Origin: an uncultured Candidatus Saccharibacteria bacterium
Lineage (GTDB): Bacteria; Patescibacteriota; Saccharimonadia; Saccharimonadales; Saccharimonadaceae
Direction of reading: 5' to 3'
Assembly: GCA_947097085.1 (NCBI GenBank)
Contig: CAMUQR010000010.1
Location: forward strand, 1-19,031
DNA: 19,031 nucleotides
How positions within the stretch are numbered: position 1 is the stretch's first letter; each line of letters opens with the position of its first letter. The translations under genes were made by a program, and so were the position numbers. The notes beneath the pieces were generated by a model. It searched no databases. It was not told the origin of the DNA and saw nothing but the letters and a program-made list of their open reading frames with translations. Below, piece by piece: positions 1 through 7,008 of this stretch.

Positions 1-1004
1 TCATGTTTTTCGCTAATAACACGCTTTACGACATCAGCATGGGCTGGCACCTGACGACCAATCATGAAGAAGGTTGCTTTTACTTGATGTTCCCGCAAAA
101 TATCTAACAAGCGACTCGTGTGGGCGCCAGGACCGTCATCATAAGTGAGGGCAATTACTTTATCAGTTGGTCTAGGCGGAGTAGGGACTTGCGCTTGGAT
201 AGTTTGCACATCAAACAGCGTTTTAGCGAGTTGGTTTTGTAAATCATTTTTAAAGGTATTAACCTTAACATTGACACTAATTTCGCCAGCCGATTGTGGG
301 CTAACCGTACCTCGACCAAACAAAAACTCCATTGTTTGTTTGTCCTTAGCGATAAAACTCAAACTGCTACCATCGCCCAGAGCTTGCTTAAAATAATCAT
401 CATCAAGCTGAATATTTTTAACCTGTTGACGCACCGCGGTTTTAATCGTATTTAAGAAATTATCAATGGCTGAGCGCTGATTATTAAACAGCTGACTAAT
501 TGTCACTGGTTGACCAGTTTTTTTATCAAAAGTCCAAAACAAAGTATGAGTACCAGGATGAGCGCCATGCATATTTTGACTGACAAAAATCGCCAATGAC
601 AAAAACTGCTGATCATTGAGATAGACCTGATAGCTAACGTTTTGCGTAGCTGGTTCAGCCAAATGCGGTGCTAGTTTAACTTGATCAAAAAACTCTTTAC
701 TGAGCGCTTCGACGCTATTTTTAATCTGTTGATCAATCGCCTGAATATTAGTAATCGGATATTCAATTTCTGATTTGAAGTTAGCTGAGCTTTTTTTATC
801 AAATTGCGATTTAATACCCTGATATTTGGAATCAACAAAATAAAATTTGCTGTTCACTTTTTGGCGATCTAACGTTATTTTGATAATCACAAAAATAATC
901 ACCACAAAAATAATACCGATTATCATAATCAGTTTTTTCCAAAGGTTGAGGTTTTTCTTAGTATGTATTGGTGTTGGCTTTGCTGGCCGAAAATCGCGTC
1001 TCAT
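1..1004 (-). CDS. PdaC-like polysaccharide (peptidoglycan) deacetylase, N-terminal part, cut by the window edge
   Basis: 334 codons are visible and the C-terminus lies beyond the left edge. The protein starts with a short basic tail and one membrane segment (about residues 19-40), so it is probably anchored with the rest outside the cell. Residues ~60-250 resemble the DUF4163/DUF3298 (RsiV-like) module, including the typical LFWTFDKKTGQPVTISQLF-type stretch. From about residue 278 a NodB deacetylase domain begins with motif 1, TYDDGPG, which supplies the catalytic base and a metal-binding aspartate. The metal-binding histidines of motif 2 would lie outside the window. This domain order matches Bacillus PdaC, which deacetylates peptidoglycan sugars; the exact sugar here is unknown. 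The ATG lies 7 nt after a TGGTAGAAT box with no Shine-Dalgarno site, suggesting a leaderless transcript. The family call is firm and the substrate is inferred. Confidence 0.85.
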   Translation of the reverse strand, partial: MRRDFRPAKPTPIHTKKNLNLWKKLIMIIGIIFVVIIFVIIKITLDRQKVNSKFYFVDSKYQGIKSQFDKKSSANFKSEIEYPITNIQAIDQQIKNSVEALSKEFFDQVKLAPHLAEPATQNVSYQVYLNDQQFLSLAIFVSQNMHGAHPGTHTLFWTFDKKTGQPVTISQLFNNQRSAIDNFLNTIKTAVRQQVKNIQLDDDYFKQALGDGSSLSFIAKDKQTMEFLFGRGTVSPQSAGEISVNVKVNTFKNDLQNQLAKTLFDVQTIQAQVPTPPRPTDKVIALTYDDGPGAHTSRLLDILREHQVKATFFMIGRQVPAHADVVKRVISEKH

Positions 1005-1010
1005 GTATTC

Positions 1011-1019
1011 ATTCTACCA
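1011..1019 (-). promoter_or_regulatory. Extended -10 promoter of the deacetylase gene (leaderless)
   Basis: Read on the minus strand this is TGG-TAGAAT. The A of the deacetylase ATG is the 7th base after the hexamer, which is where transcription normally starts. No clear -35 and no Shine-Dalgarno site are seen. Confidence 0.55.
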
Positions 1020-1073
1020 CAAAAAATAATAATCTAAACATAACCAGAAACTCTAAAGATTAACTCCTAATAA

Positions 1074-1110
1074 AGTAAAATATCCTACCACTAGGGCAGG
1101 ATATTTTACT
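1074..1110 (-). terminator. Hairpin terminator between tRNA-Arg and the deacetylase gene
   Basis: A perfect 13-bp inverted repeat (AGTAAAATATCCT and its complement) surrounds an 11-nt loop, just beyond the CCA end of the minus-strand tRNA-Arg. On the minus strand the 3' arm ends in TTTTACTTTATT, a modest U-rich tract. It most likely ends tRNA-Arg transcription before the deacetylase promoter. Confidence 0.65.
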
Positions 1111-1111
1111 G

Positions 1112-1188
1112 TGGTACACTTGGCAGGATTCGAACCTACGACCTTTGGCTCCGCAAGCCAACGCTCTATCCAGCTGAGCTACAAGTGC
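1112..1188 (-). tRNA. tRNA-Arg, anticodon GCG, CCA encoded
   Basis: A full cloverleaf of 77 nt can be drawn. The acceptor stem GCACTTG pairs with CAAGTGT (one G-U). The D stem is GCTC/GAGC with the arginine identity base A20. The anticodon stem TTGGC/GCCAA holds the loop TTGCGGA, and the T arm contains GGTTCGAATCC. The discriminator is A and CCA is encoded. The loop places the anticodon GCG at 1152-1154, reading CGC and, by G-U wobble, CGU. Most bacteria read these codons with tRNA-Arg(ACG) edited to inosine, so this anticodon is unusual. A TTGTAA/TGC-TATAAT promoter lies upstream and a strong hairpin downstream. Confidence 0.95.
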
Positions 1189-1192
1189 ACAT

Positions 1193-1234
1193 GCGGATGT
1201 TTTTACGATCCGCTAGAACTAAAACGTGCGTTTT
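1193..1234 (-). other. Two small hairpins in the 5' leader of tRNA-Arg
   Basis: GCGGAT/ATCCGC (1193-1198 with 1208-1213) and AAAACG/CGTTTT (1221-1226 with 1229-1234) lie between the predicted start of transcription (about 1258) and the mature tRNA. They would fold in the precursor leader that RNase P removes. No function can be assigned. Confidence 0.4.
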
Positions 1235-1264
1235 CGTAACCTCATGGCCACAAAAGATATTATT

Positions 1265-1293
1265 ATTATAGCAAAAAGTTGTGTTTTTTACAA
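1265..1293 (-). promoter_or_regulatory. Promoter of tRNA-Arg
   Basis: On the minus strand TTGTAA (1293-1288) is followed, after 17 nt, by TATAAT (1270-1265) with a TGC extension. The -35 overlaps the stop codon of the upstream 1288-1818 gene. The predicted start is near 1258, giving a leader of about 70 nt. Confidence 0.75.
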
Positions 1294-1818
1294 GCCCAGA
1301 CGACGAATAATTTTATCAATAATATTTTCTTGAACTGGTTTCATTGGCATTACTGACCCTAAAAAGTCTACAATCGCTTCACCGTCTTTTTTATCAAAGT
1401 TCAGAACTAGGCTAGTGGCAAGACGCTTATTTGGTAATAGTACCACCGAAAACAACTCCCGATCCTCCAAAATCCCAAAACTACTAAAATCCTCGAGTTT
1501 AAAAGCTTGATCATTCACAAATAACCCATCATCGCTCAAACTATAATTCACAACCTGCGGAGCTTTTTTAGTGTGAATAATCAGGGCAATATAGACTACG
1601 ACGAAGAGCACCGCTGTGATAATCGAATCGAGCCACACCACCGAAGCCACGATAATTAACAAGAAAAATAAGGTGATTTTAATATACCAGCTTTTTGAAA
1701 AAGTACGTTTTGCGCTATCCGGCGCCGTCCATGAGATAGCGGAGCGCATAGTTGGCCGAGGAGCCGATGCACCAGCCTGATCAGCCTGAAAATAAGTTGA
1801 CTCTGGGTTTTTTATCAT
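1288..1818 (-). CDS. Hypothetical protein with two membrane helices
   Basis: 176 residues. Residues 1-43 are hydrophilic and rich in Ala, Ser and Pro. Two closely spaced membrane helices follow (about 46-63 and 66-83), which should form a hairpin. The C-terminal ~90 residues are soluble and alternate hydrophobic and charged residues, ending in a basic amphipathic helix (DKIIRRLGL). The layout of a helix pair followed by a small beta-rich domain recalls PH-like bacterial membrane proteins, but I cannot name a family. The ATG is 12 nt after a TGC-TATAAT box and has no Shine-Dalgarno site, so the leader would be only about 5 nt. It lies divergent from argS and upstream of tRNA-Arg. Function unknown. 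Confidence 0.75.
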   Translation of the reverse strand: MIKNPESTYFQADQAGASAPRPTMRSAISWTAPDSAKRTFSKSWYIKITLFFLLIIVASVVWLDSIITAVLFVVVYIALIIHTKKAPQVVNYSLSDDGLFVNDQAFKLEDFSSFGILEDRELFSVVLLPNKRLATSLVLNFDKKDGEAIVDFLGSVMPMKPVQENIIDKIIRRLGL

Positions 1819-1829
1819 AATTACTTTAA

Positions 1830-1838
1830 ATTATAGCA
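1830..1838 (-). promoter_or_regulatory. Extended -10 promoter of the 1288-1818 gene
   Basis: The minus strand reads TGC-TATAAT, a perfect -10 hexamer with the TGn extension. The start codon follows 12 nt after the last base, so the predicted leader is only about 5 nt. Confidence 0.55.
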
Positions 1839-1887
1839 GGTTTTTAGCCAAAAAAATAGCACCAGACTACCATCTCTAGCCCTAATC

Positions 1888-1896
1888 TGTTAAAAT
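1888..1896 (+). promoter_or_regulatory. Extended -10 promoter of argS (leaderless)
   Basis: TGT-TAAAAT ends at 1896 and the argS ATG begins at 1903, seven bases later. There is no Shine-Dalgarno sequence between them and no convincing -35, as is common for extended -10 promoters. Confidence 0.6.
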
Positions 1897-1902
1897 AAAG
1901 CT

Positions 1903-3576
1903 ATGAAACAAGTAGTAGATGTAATTTCGGAGACAATTAAACAATTATTTGATGTAGAAGTGGCGGTTGAATTGCAACGGCCAAAGCCTGAATTTGGTGA
2001 TTTTGCCACCAACGTGGCCATGCAGTTAGCTGGCCGTCTCGGTCAAAATCCTCGACAAATCGCCGAGCAGATTGTTGAGCAACTCCGCACCAATCCACTC
2101 TTTAGCGCTGTGGAAATTGCCGGTCCGGGATTTATTAATCTCAAGCTCACTGACCAGATGCTATGGCAAACCGCCCAAGCGCCCGCTCCAGCCATTTATC
2201 AGAATATGAGCTACGTGCTGGAATATAGCTGTCCTAACGCTTTTAAAGATTTGCACACTGGCCACTTATACCAAACAATTTATGGCGATATTTTAGCCCG
2301 CGTCCTCGAGTCAGCCGGCGCCACCGTCCATCGTACTAGCTTCGGTGGCGATGTTGGACTACATGTCGCGAAATGCCTCTACGGCATGAAAATCGCCCTG
2401 GACGGATTCAACCCTGATAAGCTCGACACCGTGGAACATGACGCCTTTTTACGCGCGCAGTGGATTGGTCAAGTTTATGTCATTGGTGCCAAAGCCTACG
2501 AGGAGGATACCACCGCTCAAGCAGAAATCGTCGAAATCAACAAAGCGATTTATCACTTACACGAAGAAAACGATCATCAATCACCGATGGCGCAAGTTTA
2601 TTGGACAACCCGCCAATGGAGTTTTGACTACTTTTCAGCTTTTTATCAACTGATTAAAGTCGATAATATGCATTATTACCCAGAGAGTTCAACTGCACCA
2701 GTTGGCCTTAAAGTTGTCCGCGAACAACTTGCCCTAGGTAATCTTGAACAATCGGATGGGGCAGTAGTGTTCAAAGGCGACAAACAGCAACATCTACACA
2801 CTCGAGTGTTTATTACTTCTAATAATTTACCAACTTATGAAACTAAAGACATCGGTGTAATTTGGCTCGAAAAACAAGATTATAACTTCGATCATCGTAT
2901 TTTAATCACCGGCAATGACCAAAAAGAATACATGCGCGTAGTCTATGCGGCCGCTGATGTGTTTAATCCAGGCATTGGCGCAATGATGACGCACTTAACT
3001 AACGGCACAGTGCGGTTTGCTGATGGCAAAAAAATGAGCTCACGCCTCGGCAATGTCACGCGGGCGATTGATGTGCTTAATATTGTTAAACAACGAGTTA
3101 GTAGCATTACCGATCAACCCGAATTACAAGACGATATTGCTCTTGGTGCGATTAAATACGCCTTTGCGAAATACCGCCTAGGTGGTGATATCGCCTTTGA
3201 TGTTGAAGAAACCGTCAGCCTACAAGGCAACTCTGGACCATACATCCAATACGCCCACGCCCGCGCTTGCTCGATTTTAGCAAAAGCCGGCACGACAGGG
3301 GAGATTGACCAAACCTGCGATACTAGCGAACGCCAATTATTGCAAAAACTCAGCGAATTCCCAGAAGTCGTTGAAAAAGCCGCTCGTGAATATCTCGTCC
3401 ACGGTATTTGTAACTATTTATACGAACTAGCTCAAGAATTTAACCGTTTTTATGAACATAATCGGGTGATTGATGACCCTCGCCAGGCTATCCGCCTCGC
3501 ACTCGTCACACGCTACCGCGACACTCTAGCGAGTGGCTTGCGCATTCTCGGCATCATCGCCCCGGAGAAAATGTAA
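1903..3576 (+). CDS. argS: Arginyl-tRNA synthetase
   Basis: 557 residues, close to normal length for this class I enzyme, which charges tRNA-Arg with arginine using ATP in the cytoplasm. The N-terminal Add-1 domain (about 1-90) contains the family stretch KPEFGDFATNVAMQLAG. The HIGH motif appears as HTGH at 118-121, within a CPNAFKDLHTGHL context. The second signature, KKMSS, is near residue 377. The DALR anticodon-binding domain occupies the last ~115 residues and ends in LGIIAPEKM. The gene starts an operon: its TAA overlaps the ATG of orn (TAATG). The start codon lies 7 nt after an extended -10 box with no Shine-Dalgarno site, so it is probably translated from a leaderless message. tRNA-Arg(GCG) lies 0.7 kb away on the other strand. 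Confidence 0.97.
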   Translation: MKQVVDVISETIKQLFDVEVAVELQRPKPEFGDFATNVAMQLAGRLGQNPRQIAEQIVEQLRTNPLFSAVEIAGPGFINLKLTDQMLWQTAQAPAPAIYQNMSYVLEYSCPNAFKDLHTGHLYQTIYGDILARVLESAGATVHRTSFGGDVGLHVAKCLYGMKIALDGFNPDKLDTVEHDAFLRAQWIGQVYVIGAKAYEEDTTAQAEIVEINKAIYHLHEENDHQSPMAQVYWTTRQWSFDYFSAFYQLIKVDNMHYYPESSTAPVGLKVVREQLALGNLEQSDGAVVFKGDKQQHLHTRVFITSNNLPTYETKDIGVIWLEKQDYNFDHRILITGNDQKEYMRVVYAAADVFNPGIGAMMTHLTNGTVRFADGKKMSSRLGNVTRAIDVLNIVKQRVSSITDQPELQDDIALGAIKYAFAKYRLGGDIAFDVEETVSLQGNSGPYIQYAHARACSILAKAGTTGEIDQTCDTSERQLLQKLSEFPEVVEKAAREYLVHGICNYLYELAQEFNRFYEHNRVIDDPRQAIRLALVTRYRDTLASGLRILGIIAPEKM

Positions 3577-4136
3577 TGCCTAAACCAAAAATTAACCGTC
3601 AACGTATTTTATGGATCGATATGGAAATGACCGGTCTCGATCCTGCAACTAACAAAATCCTCGAACTTGGCGCGATTGTCACCGATTGGCGCATGAACCG
3701 CAAAGCCGACTTAACTCTAGTGATGAAACAAGATGAGGCATTTATCCGCAAGCGGTTCGATACCGATTTTTGGCACGAACACCAAGCCACCGCTGACGCG
3801 CTCATCGCCCAAAACTCAACTGGTTTAACGCCAGCTGAGTTTGAAACCCAGCTAATTGATTTTATCAAAGAACAGTTCAACATCACTGAACCTAATGGTG
3901 ATATCGTGCTGGCTGGCAACACCATCCGCGCCGATCGATCATTTATTGATCGCCATTTACCAGAGGTAGCTAAGTATCTTCATTACCGTATGCTGGATGT
4001 TTCAGCGTTCAAGGTGTTATTTGAAGCGCGCTATAAAAAAGTCTTCGCTAAGCCCGAAAATCATCGGGCCCTCGAGGATATCGAAGGCTCAATCGATGAA
4101 CTCAAATATTTTATGCAATATATTAAGGTGGCATAA
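3576..4136 (+). CDS. orn: Oligoribonuclease (DEDDh 3'-5' exonuclease)
   Basis: 186 residues, full length. Orn degrades the 2-5 nt RNA fragments left by mRNA decay, and pGpG, to mononucleotides. The catalytic DEDDh set is visible: D15 and E17 in WIDMEMTGLD (ExoI), the Asp in AGNTIRADRSF (ExoII), the Asp of MLDVS, and the His and Asp of HRALEDIEGSI (ExoIII). It sits second in the argS operon and overlaps both neighbours through TAATG junctions, so translation is probably coupled. Other DEDDh nucleases, such as the DnaQ epsilon subunit, are less likely because the HRALxDIxxSI ending is typical of Orn. Confidence 0.95.
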   Translation: MPKPKINRQRILWIDMEMTGLDPATNKILELGAIVTDWRMNRKADLTLVMKQDEAFIRKRFDTDFWHEHQATADALIAQNSTGLTPAEFETQLIDFIKEQFNITEPNGDIVLAGNTIRADRSFIDRHLPEVAKYLHYRMLDVSAFKVLFEARYKKVFAKPENHRALEDIEGSIDELKYFMQYIKVA

Positions 4137-4513
4137 TGGATAAAAATTTCGAACAAATTGTCGATCAATACGCTCGCGGGCTAGGTGAGGTAGTGGTTGA
4201 TGATCAGCGCCTTGAGGGCTGGATCGCTTATAAATTACCTGACGCCGAGCTTAATAATCCTGACCAAGCGATTTTTCTCTTAGTCAAACACGACTCATTA
4301 CCACTGTTAATTGATGTGGCCTGCGATCCGAAGCTCGCTACTAATTTGCGCACTAAATACGAGTCAGTCGTCCCCAGCAAGCTCATGGACGAACGCTCTT
4401 GGAATCGCGTAATTTGTAGTGGCCAACTCAACCAACAAGAAGTACTGGACTTGGTTAATTTAAGTTACCAACTAATTGCCCGTCAGCTAGGTATTACTCT
4501 GAGCACTGATTAG
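4136..4513 (+). CDS. MmcQ/YjbR (DUF419) family protein
   Basis: 125 residues. The C-terminal half carries the family signature: a KYESVVPSKLMDERSWNRVI stretch in place of the usual SVxPGxHMNKxHWNTV, followed by a helix ending in DLVNLSYQLIARQL. This is the double-wing fold described for YjbR proteins, whose function is poorly known (some members look like DNA-binding domains). It is the last gene of the argS-orn operon, starting in a TAATG overlap with orn and ending before a strong bidirectional hairpin. The family assignment is fairly sure; no biochemical role should be inferred. Confidence 0.75.
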   Translation: MDKNFEQIVDQYARGLGEVVVDDQRLEGWIAYKLPDAELNNPDQAIFLLVKHDSLPLLIDVACDPKLATNLRTKYESVVPSKLMDERSWNRVICSGQLNQQEVLDLVNLSYQLIARQLGITLSTD

Positions 4514-4537
4514 AGTTCATCATGCCCGCTTTTATTA

Positions 4538-4569
4538 AAAAAGATATATCACATATGATATATCTTTTT
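4538..4569. terminator. Bidirectional terminator between convergent genes
   Basis: A perfect 14-bp stem (AAAAAGATATATCA with its complement) surrounds the loop CATA and has A and T runs at both ends. It lies between the stop of the argS operon (4513) and the stop of the minus-strand gene (4594), so it can serve both. Confidence 0.9.
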
Positions 4570-4593
4570 AAAATATCTCGTCGTATGCAAGTG

Positions 4594-5253
4594 CTATTTC
4601 TGCTTAGCACGTTGTTCTTCTAGGTTTTTAATCTCAGCCTGAACTTTTAACAATTCCGTATTGTGCTTTTTGAGTTGCTCAACCAGCTCTTTACCATAAT
4701 AACCAGAATTGATAGCTTTTTGCAGAGCAGTAATGTTTTGATCGAGCAGGGAAGTTAGCTCATGAATATAGCTTCGTGATAGAGTTTCGTTTAGATCCGC
4801 CTTATGTAACCGATCAAAAATATCCTGCAGTGAAGTTTTGGTTTTCTTCAGATCATCTTTTAATACTTTGTCTTGTTCCTTAGAGTAGACCTTTTTAGTG
4901 TAAGCCTCGAGATCATTGTTTAAACCAAATAACGATTGGAAGAAGTGTTCATTAACCACGCGAATCTTAGTATCGTTGATATTGTTTTGGTATTTTTTAG
5001 TCACTTCGTGTGATTGCACCGACAAAGCCGTCAGGTTATTAATCAATAAAATCCGTTGCCGAGCTCGTTCCGCCGACATTGCATTGAGCGCCAGGGCTAC
5101 TCCCGCCATCACAAGCACGCCTGCAATAATGGCAATTTTAATCCATAAACCAGTTGTCTGAATCCGCACCGGACCGGCGCTAACCGCTGGAGCATTCTGA
5201 TTATTTAATCGCTCGATAAATTCTTTGGAGTAGATATTTTCTTCACTTTCCAT
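4594..5253 (-). CDS. Hypothetical protein with one membrane helix and a coiled coil
   Basis: 219 residues. A cytoplasmic tail of about 32 residues precedes one membrane helix (about 34-56, IKIAIIAGVLVMAGVALAL). The rest is predominantly helical and charged, with heptad-like patterns, especially at the end (LVEQLKKHNTELLKVQAEIK), indicating a coiled coil. The C-terminus is very basic (EEQRAKQK). No enzymatic motif is recognised. It may be a structural or scaffold protein of the envelope, but that is only inference from shape. The start codon is 8 nt after a TGA-TTAAAT box and lacks a Shine-Dalgarno site. Confidence 0.75.
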   Translation of the reverse strand: MESEENIYSKEFIERLNNQNAPAVSAGPVRIQTTGLWIKIAIIAGVLVMAGVALALNAMSAERARQRILLINNLTALSVQSHEVTKKYQNNINDTKIRVVNEHFFQSLFGLNNDLEAYTKKVYSKEQDKVLKDDLKKTKTSLQDIFDRLHKADLNETLSRSYIHELTSLLDQNITALQKAINSGYYGKELVEQLKKHNTELLKVQAEIKNLEEQRAKQK

Positions 5254-5260
5254 ACTATAT

Positions 5261-5269
5261 ATTTAATCA
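5261..5269 (-). promoter_or_regulatory. Extended -10 promoter of the 4594-5253 gene (leaderless)
   Basis: The minus strand reads TGA-TTAAAT. The ATG begins 8 nt after the hexamer and no Shine-Dalgarno site is present. The hexamer is weaker than at the other promoters here. Confidence 0.45.
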
Positions 5270-5317
5270 TAAACAACATCAAATTCCTAGCCCCACGTCG
5301 AGCTTTTGCTTAATTTA

Positions 5318-5326
5318 TGATAAAAT
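5318..5326 (+). promoter_or_regulatory. Extended -10 promoter of the Mur ligase gene (leaderless)
   Basis: TGA-TAAAAT ends at 5326 and the ATG starts at 5333, seven bases later, with no Shine-Dalgarno site. The geometry is the same as at argS. Confidence 0.6.
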
Positions 5327-5332
5327 ATCATT

Positions 5333-6631
5333 ATGAAACAACAACTCGCCAAAATTACTCGGAAGCTTCTGCCTAAAAAAGTTAGTCAGGCTGTTGAAAA
5401 CACCTATCGCAAATCACGCTTAATGGTTTTATCATCACTCCACGGTAATCCCGCTAAAAAAGTTAAAGTCCTCGCCATTACTGGTACCAATGGTAAAACC
5501 ACCAGTATTAGCGTTTTAAACGAAATCATCAAAGCCTCGGGTCAAACCACCATTTTATCGACTACTGCCGGACGGGAAATTGCCGGTGAAAAAATCGCTG
5601 GCGATAGTTGCCAAACCGTCCCAAGTACCAATGAATTGCAAGATTTGTTTCAATTAGCGATTGATAAACAAGTCGATTACGTCCTGTTAGAAACCACCTC
5701 TCACGCTCTCGATCAACATAAACTACCAGCCATGAATCTGGTTGTTGCTGGTTTTACTAATCTCACTCAGGAACACCTCGATTATCACCACACCATGCAG
5801 GAATATGCTGATGCTAAACTCAAATTATTCACTGATTTTGGTTCACGTTTCAATATTATCAACGCTGACGACCAGTGGTTTGATTATTTTAAACAACATT
5901 TAGATGATAATTACCTCAGTTATGGTACCAATCCGCAAGCTGATTTTCAGATTAAAAAAGTCAAACTCTATAAAAAGGGTAGCGAAATTACCATCGCCAC
6001 CCCCCAGACCGCATTCACCGTCTCAACTCCGCTCGCTGGACGTTTTAACGCTTATAATGTTACCTTGGCTTGCAGTATGGCGCTGGTGTTGGGGATTGAG
6101 CCAGAAGCGATTATCGAAGGCGTCGCTAATCTCCAAACCATCAAAGGTCGCCTCGAGTGGCTCGATAATACTCTGGGTATTGATGTGATGGTCGATTACG
6201 CTCACACTCCCGATGGTATCGAAAAACTACTGGAGCTCGCGACCGAAATCACCAAAGGACGAGTGCTAATCGTATTCGGCTCGGCTGGGGAACGCGACCT
6301 CGGCAAATTACCACTGATGGGGCACGCTGCCGCCAAATACGCTGACCAGATTTTTGTGACTGATGAAGAAAACCGCTCAGAACCCGCCGAAAATATTCGG
6401 GCTGGGATTCTTCAGGGTATTCAGGAAATGGGCAAATCCCACAATGCCTTCGATATTGCCGATCGCGGTCAAGCCATTGAAACCGCTCTACGCCAAGCCA
6501 AACCGGGCGATATGGTGATTGTCGCTGGTCTCGGACACCAAAATTACCGCAATATGAATGGTGTTGATATCGAATGGAACGACATTATCGAAACCGAAAA
6601 ACTATTGCGCCAACTTGAACAAGAACGCTAA
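5333..6631 (+). CDS. MurE-like UDP-N-acetylmuramyl-peptide ligase with a short N-terminal domain
   Basis: 432 residues. Mur ligases join an amino acid to the growing peptide of UDP-MurNAc using ATP. The P-loop GTNGKTT is at 51-57. Other Mur landmarks follow: ETTSHALDQHKL, FTNLTQEHLDYH, the YADAKLKLF region whose lysine is usually carbamylated, GRLEWL, DYAHTPDGIEKLL and GSAGERDLGKLPLMG. MurE proteins are usually near 490 residues with about 110 before the P-loop. Here only about 50 precede it, and they are basic, so the UDP-binding domain is largely missing. The DNPR motif that selects meso-diaminopimelate is replaced by EENR (TDEENRSEP). MurE-type ligase is sure as a family; the added amino acid and the acceptor are open. 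It is monocistronic and followed by a minus-strand gene. Confidence 0.85.
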   Translation: MKQQLAKITRKLLPKKVSQAVENTYRKSRLMVLSSLHGNPAKKVKVLAITGTNGKTTSISVLNEIIKASGQTTILSTTAGREIAGEKIAGDSCQTVPSTNELQDLFQLAIDKQVDYVLLETTSHALDQHKLPAMNLVVAGFTNLTQEHLDYHHTMQEYADAKLKLFTDFGSRFNIINADDQWFDYFKQHLDDNYLSYGTNPQADFQIKKVKLYKKGSEITIATPQTAFTVSTPLAGRFNAYNVTLACSMALVLGIEPEAIIEGVANLQTIKGRLEWLDNTLGIDVMVDYAHTPDGIEKLLELATEITKGRVLIVFGSAGERDLGKLPLMGHAAAKYADQIFVTDEENRSEPAENIRAGILQGIQEMGKSHNAFDIADRGQAIETALRQAKPGDMVIVAGLGHQNYRNMNGVDIEWNDIIETEKLLRQLEQER

Positions 6632-6654
6632 GAAAAAGGGAAGAATAAGTAAAA

Positions 6655-6672
6655 CCCCCGCATTAGCGGGGG
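6655..6672 (-). terminator. Terminator of the 6684 gene (also downstream of the Mur ligase)
   Basis: A 7-bp GC-only stem, CCCCCGC/GCGGGGG, surrounds the loop ATTA. On the minus strand it is followed by TTTTACTT, so it terminates the small gene. It may also slow plus-strand transcripts from the ligase, although the T run on that side is lacking. Confidence 0.8.
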
Positions 6673-6683
6673 GGTAACATATA

Positions 6684-6941
6684 TTAGCGAAGATCGAAGG
6701 TCACAACTCGAAACTGACCTTCCTTGTCTTTTTTAATAGACACTAGGCATTTTAAGCGCTCCCACTTGAGAGTCATTTTAATGCCTTTTTTGGCACTGAA
6801 CCTGATCACATCAGGCTCAAGCTCAGGCTCAAGCTCAGTCTTGAGGTCGCCGAGAAGCATCTTCGCTATCTCTTTTATTACTTGATTAAGTGATAAATTA
6901 TAAAAATCATCACTTAAAGACAAGCTTTCATTTTCTGACAT
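6684..6941 (-). CDS. Small hypothetical protein, 85 residues
   Basis: I chose the ATG at 6941 because AGGAGGTGAGGAC places a perfect Shine-Dalgarno site 7 nt before it. An in-frame ATG at 6968 would add nine residues (MSNRKGGED) but has no site of its own. The product starts acidic (MSENESLSLSDD) and has a helical middle. It then carries an acidic ELEPELEPD segment, created by a 12-bp tandem repeat in the DNA, and ends in a basic, beta-like C-terminus. No family is recognised. It has its own promoter, with TTTACT and TGT-TATAAT overlapping the end of the 7009 gene, and its own terminator, so it is an independent transcription unit. Confidence 0.7.
   Translation of the reverse strand: MSENESLSLSDDFYNLSLNQVIKEIAKMLLGDLKTELEPELEPDVIRFSAKKGIKMTLKWERLKCLVSIKKDKEGQFRVVTFDLR
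6811..6838. repeat. 12-bp tandem repeat inside the 6684 gene
   Basis: TCAGGCTCAAGC occurs twice in tandem, followed by a partial third copy (TCAG). It encodes the ELEPELEP stretch. It is in frame and is probably a recent slippage expansion. Confidence 0.85.
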
Positions 6942-6977
6942 GTCCTCACCTCCTTTTCTATTGGACATAACACTTTT

Positions 6978-7006
6978 ATTATAACATATTTTATGTTAAA
7001 AGTAAA
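6978..7006 (-). promoter_or_regulatory. Promoter of the 6684 gene
   Basis: On the minus strand TTTACT (7006-7001), a 17-nt spacer, then TATAAT (6983-6978) with a TGT extension. The predicted start near 6971 leaves a leader of about 30 nt containing the strong Shine-Dalgarno site. Confidence 0.7.
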
Positions 7007-7008
7007 TA

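Noticed and set aside
145..1029. Plus-strand open frames of 83 and 60 residues opposite the deacetylase
   Set aside because: The minus-strand reading gives a clear NodB/DUF3298 protein. The plus frames have no Shine-Dalgarno site and resemble no protein.
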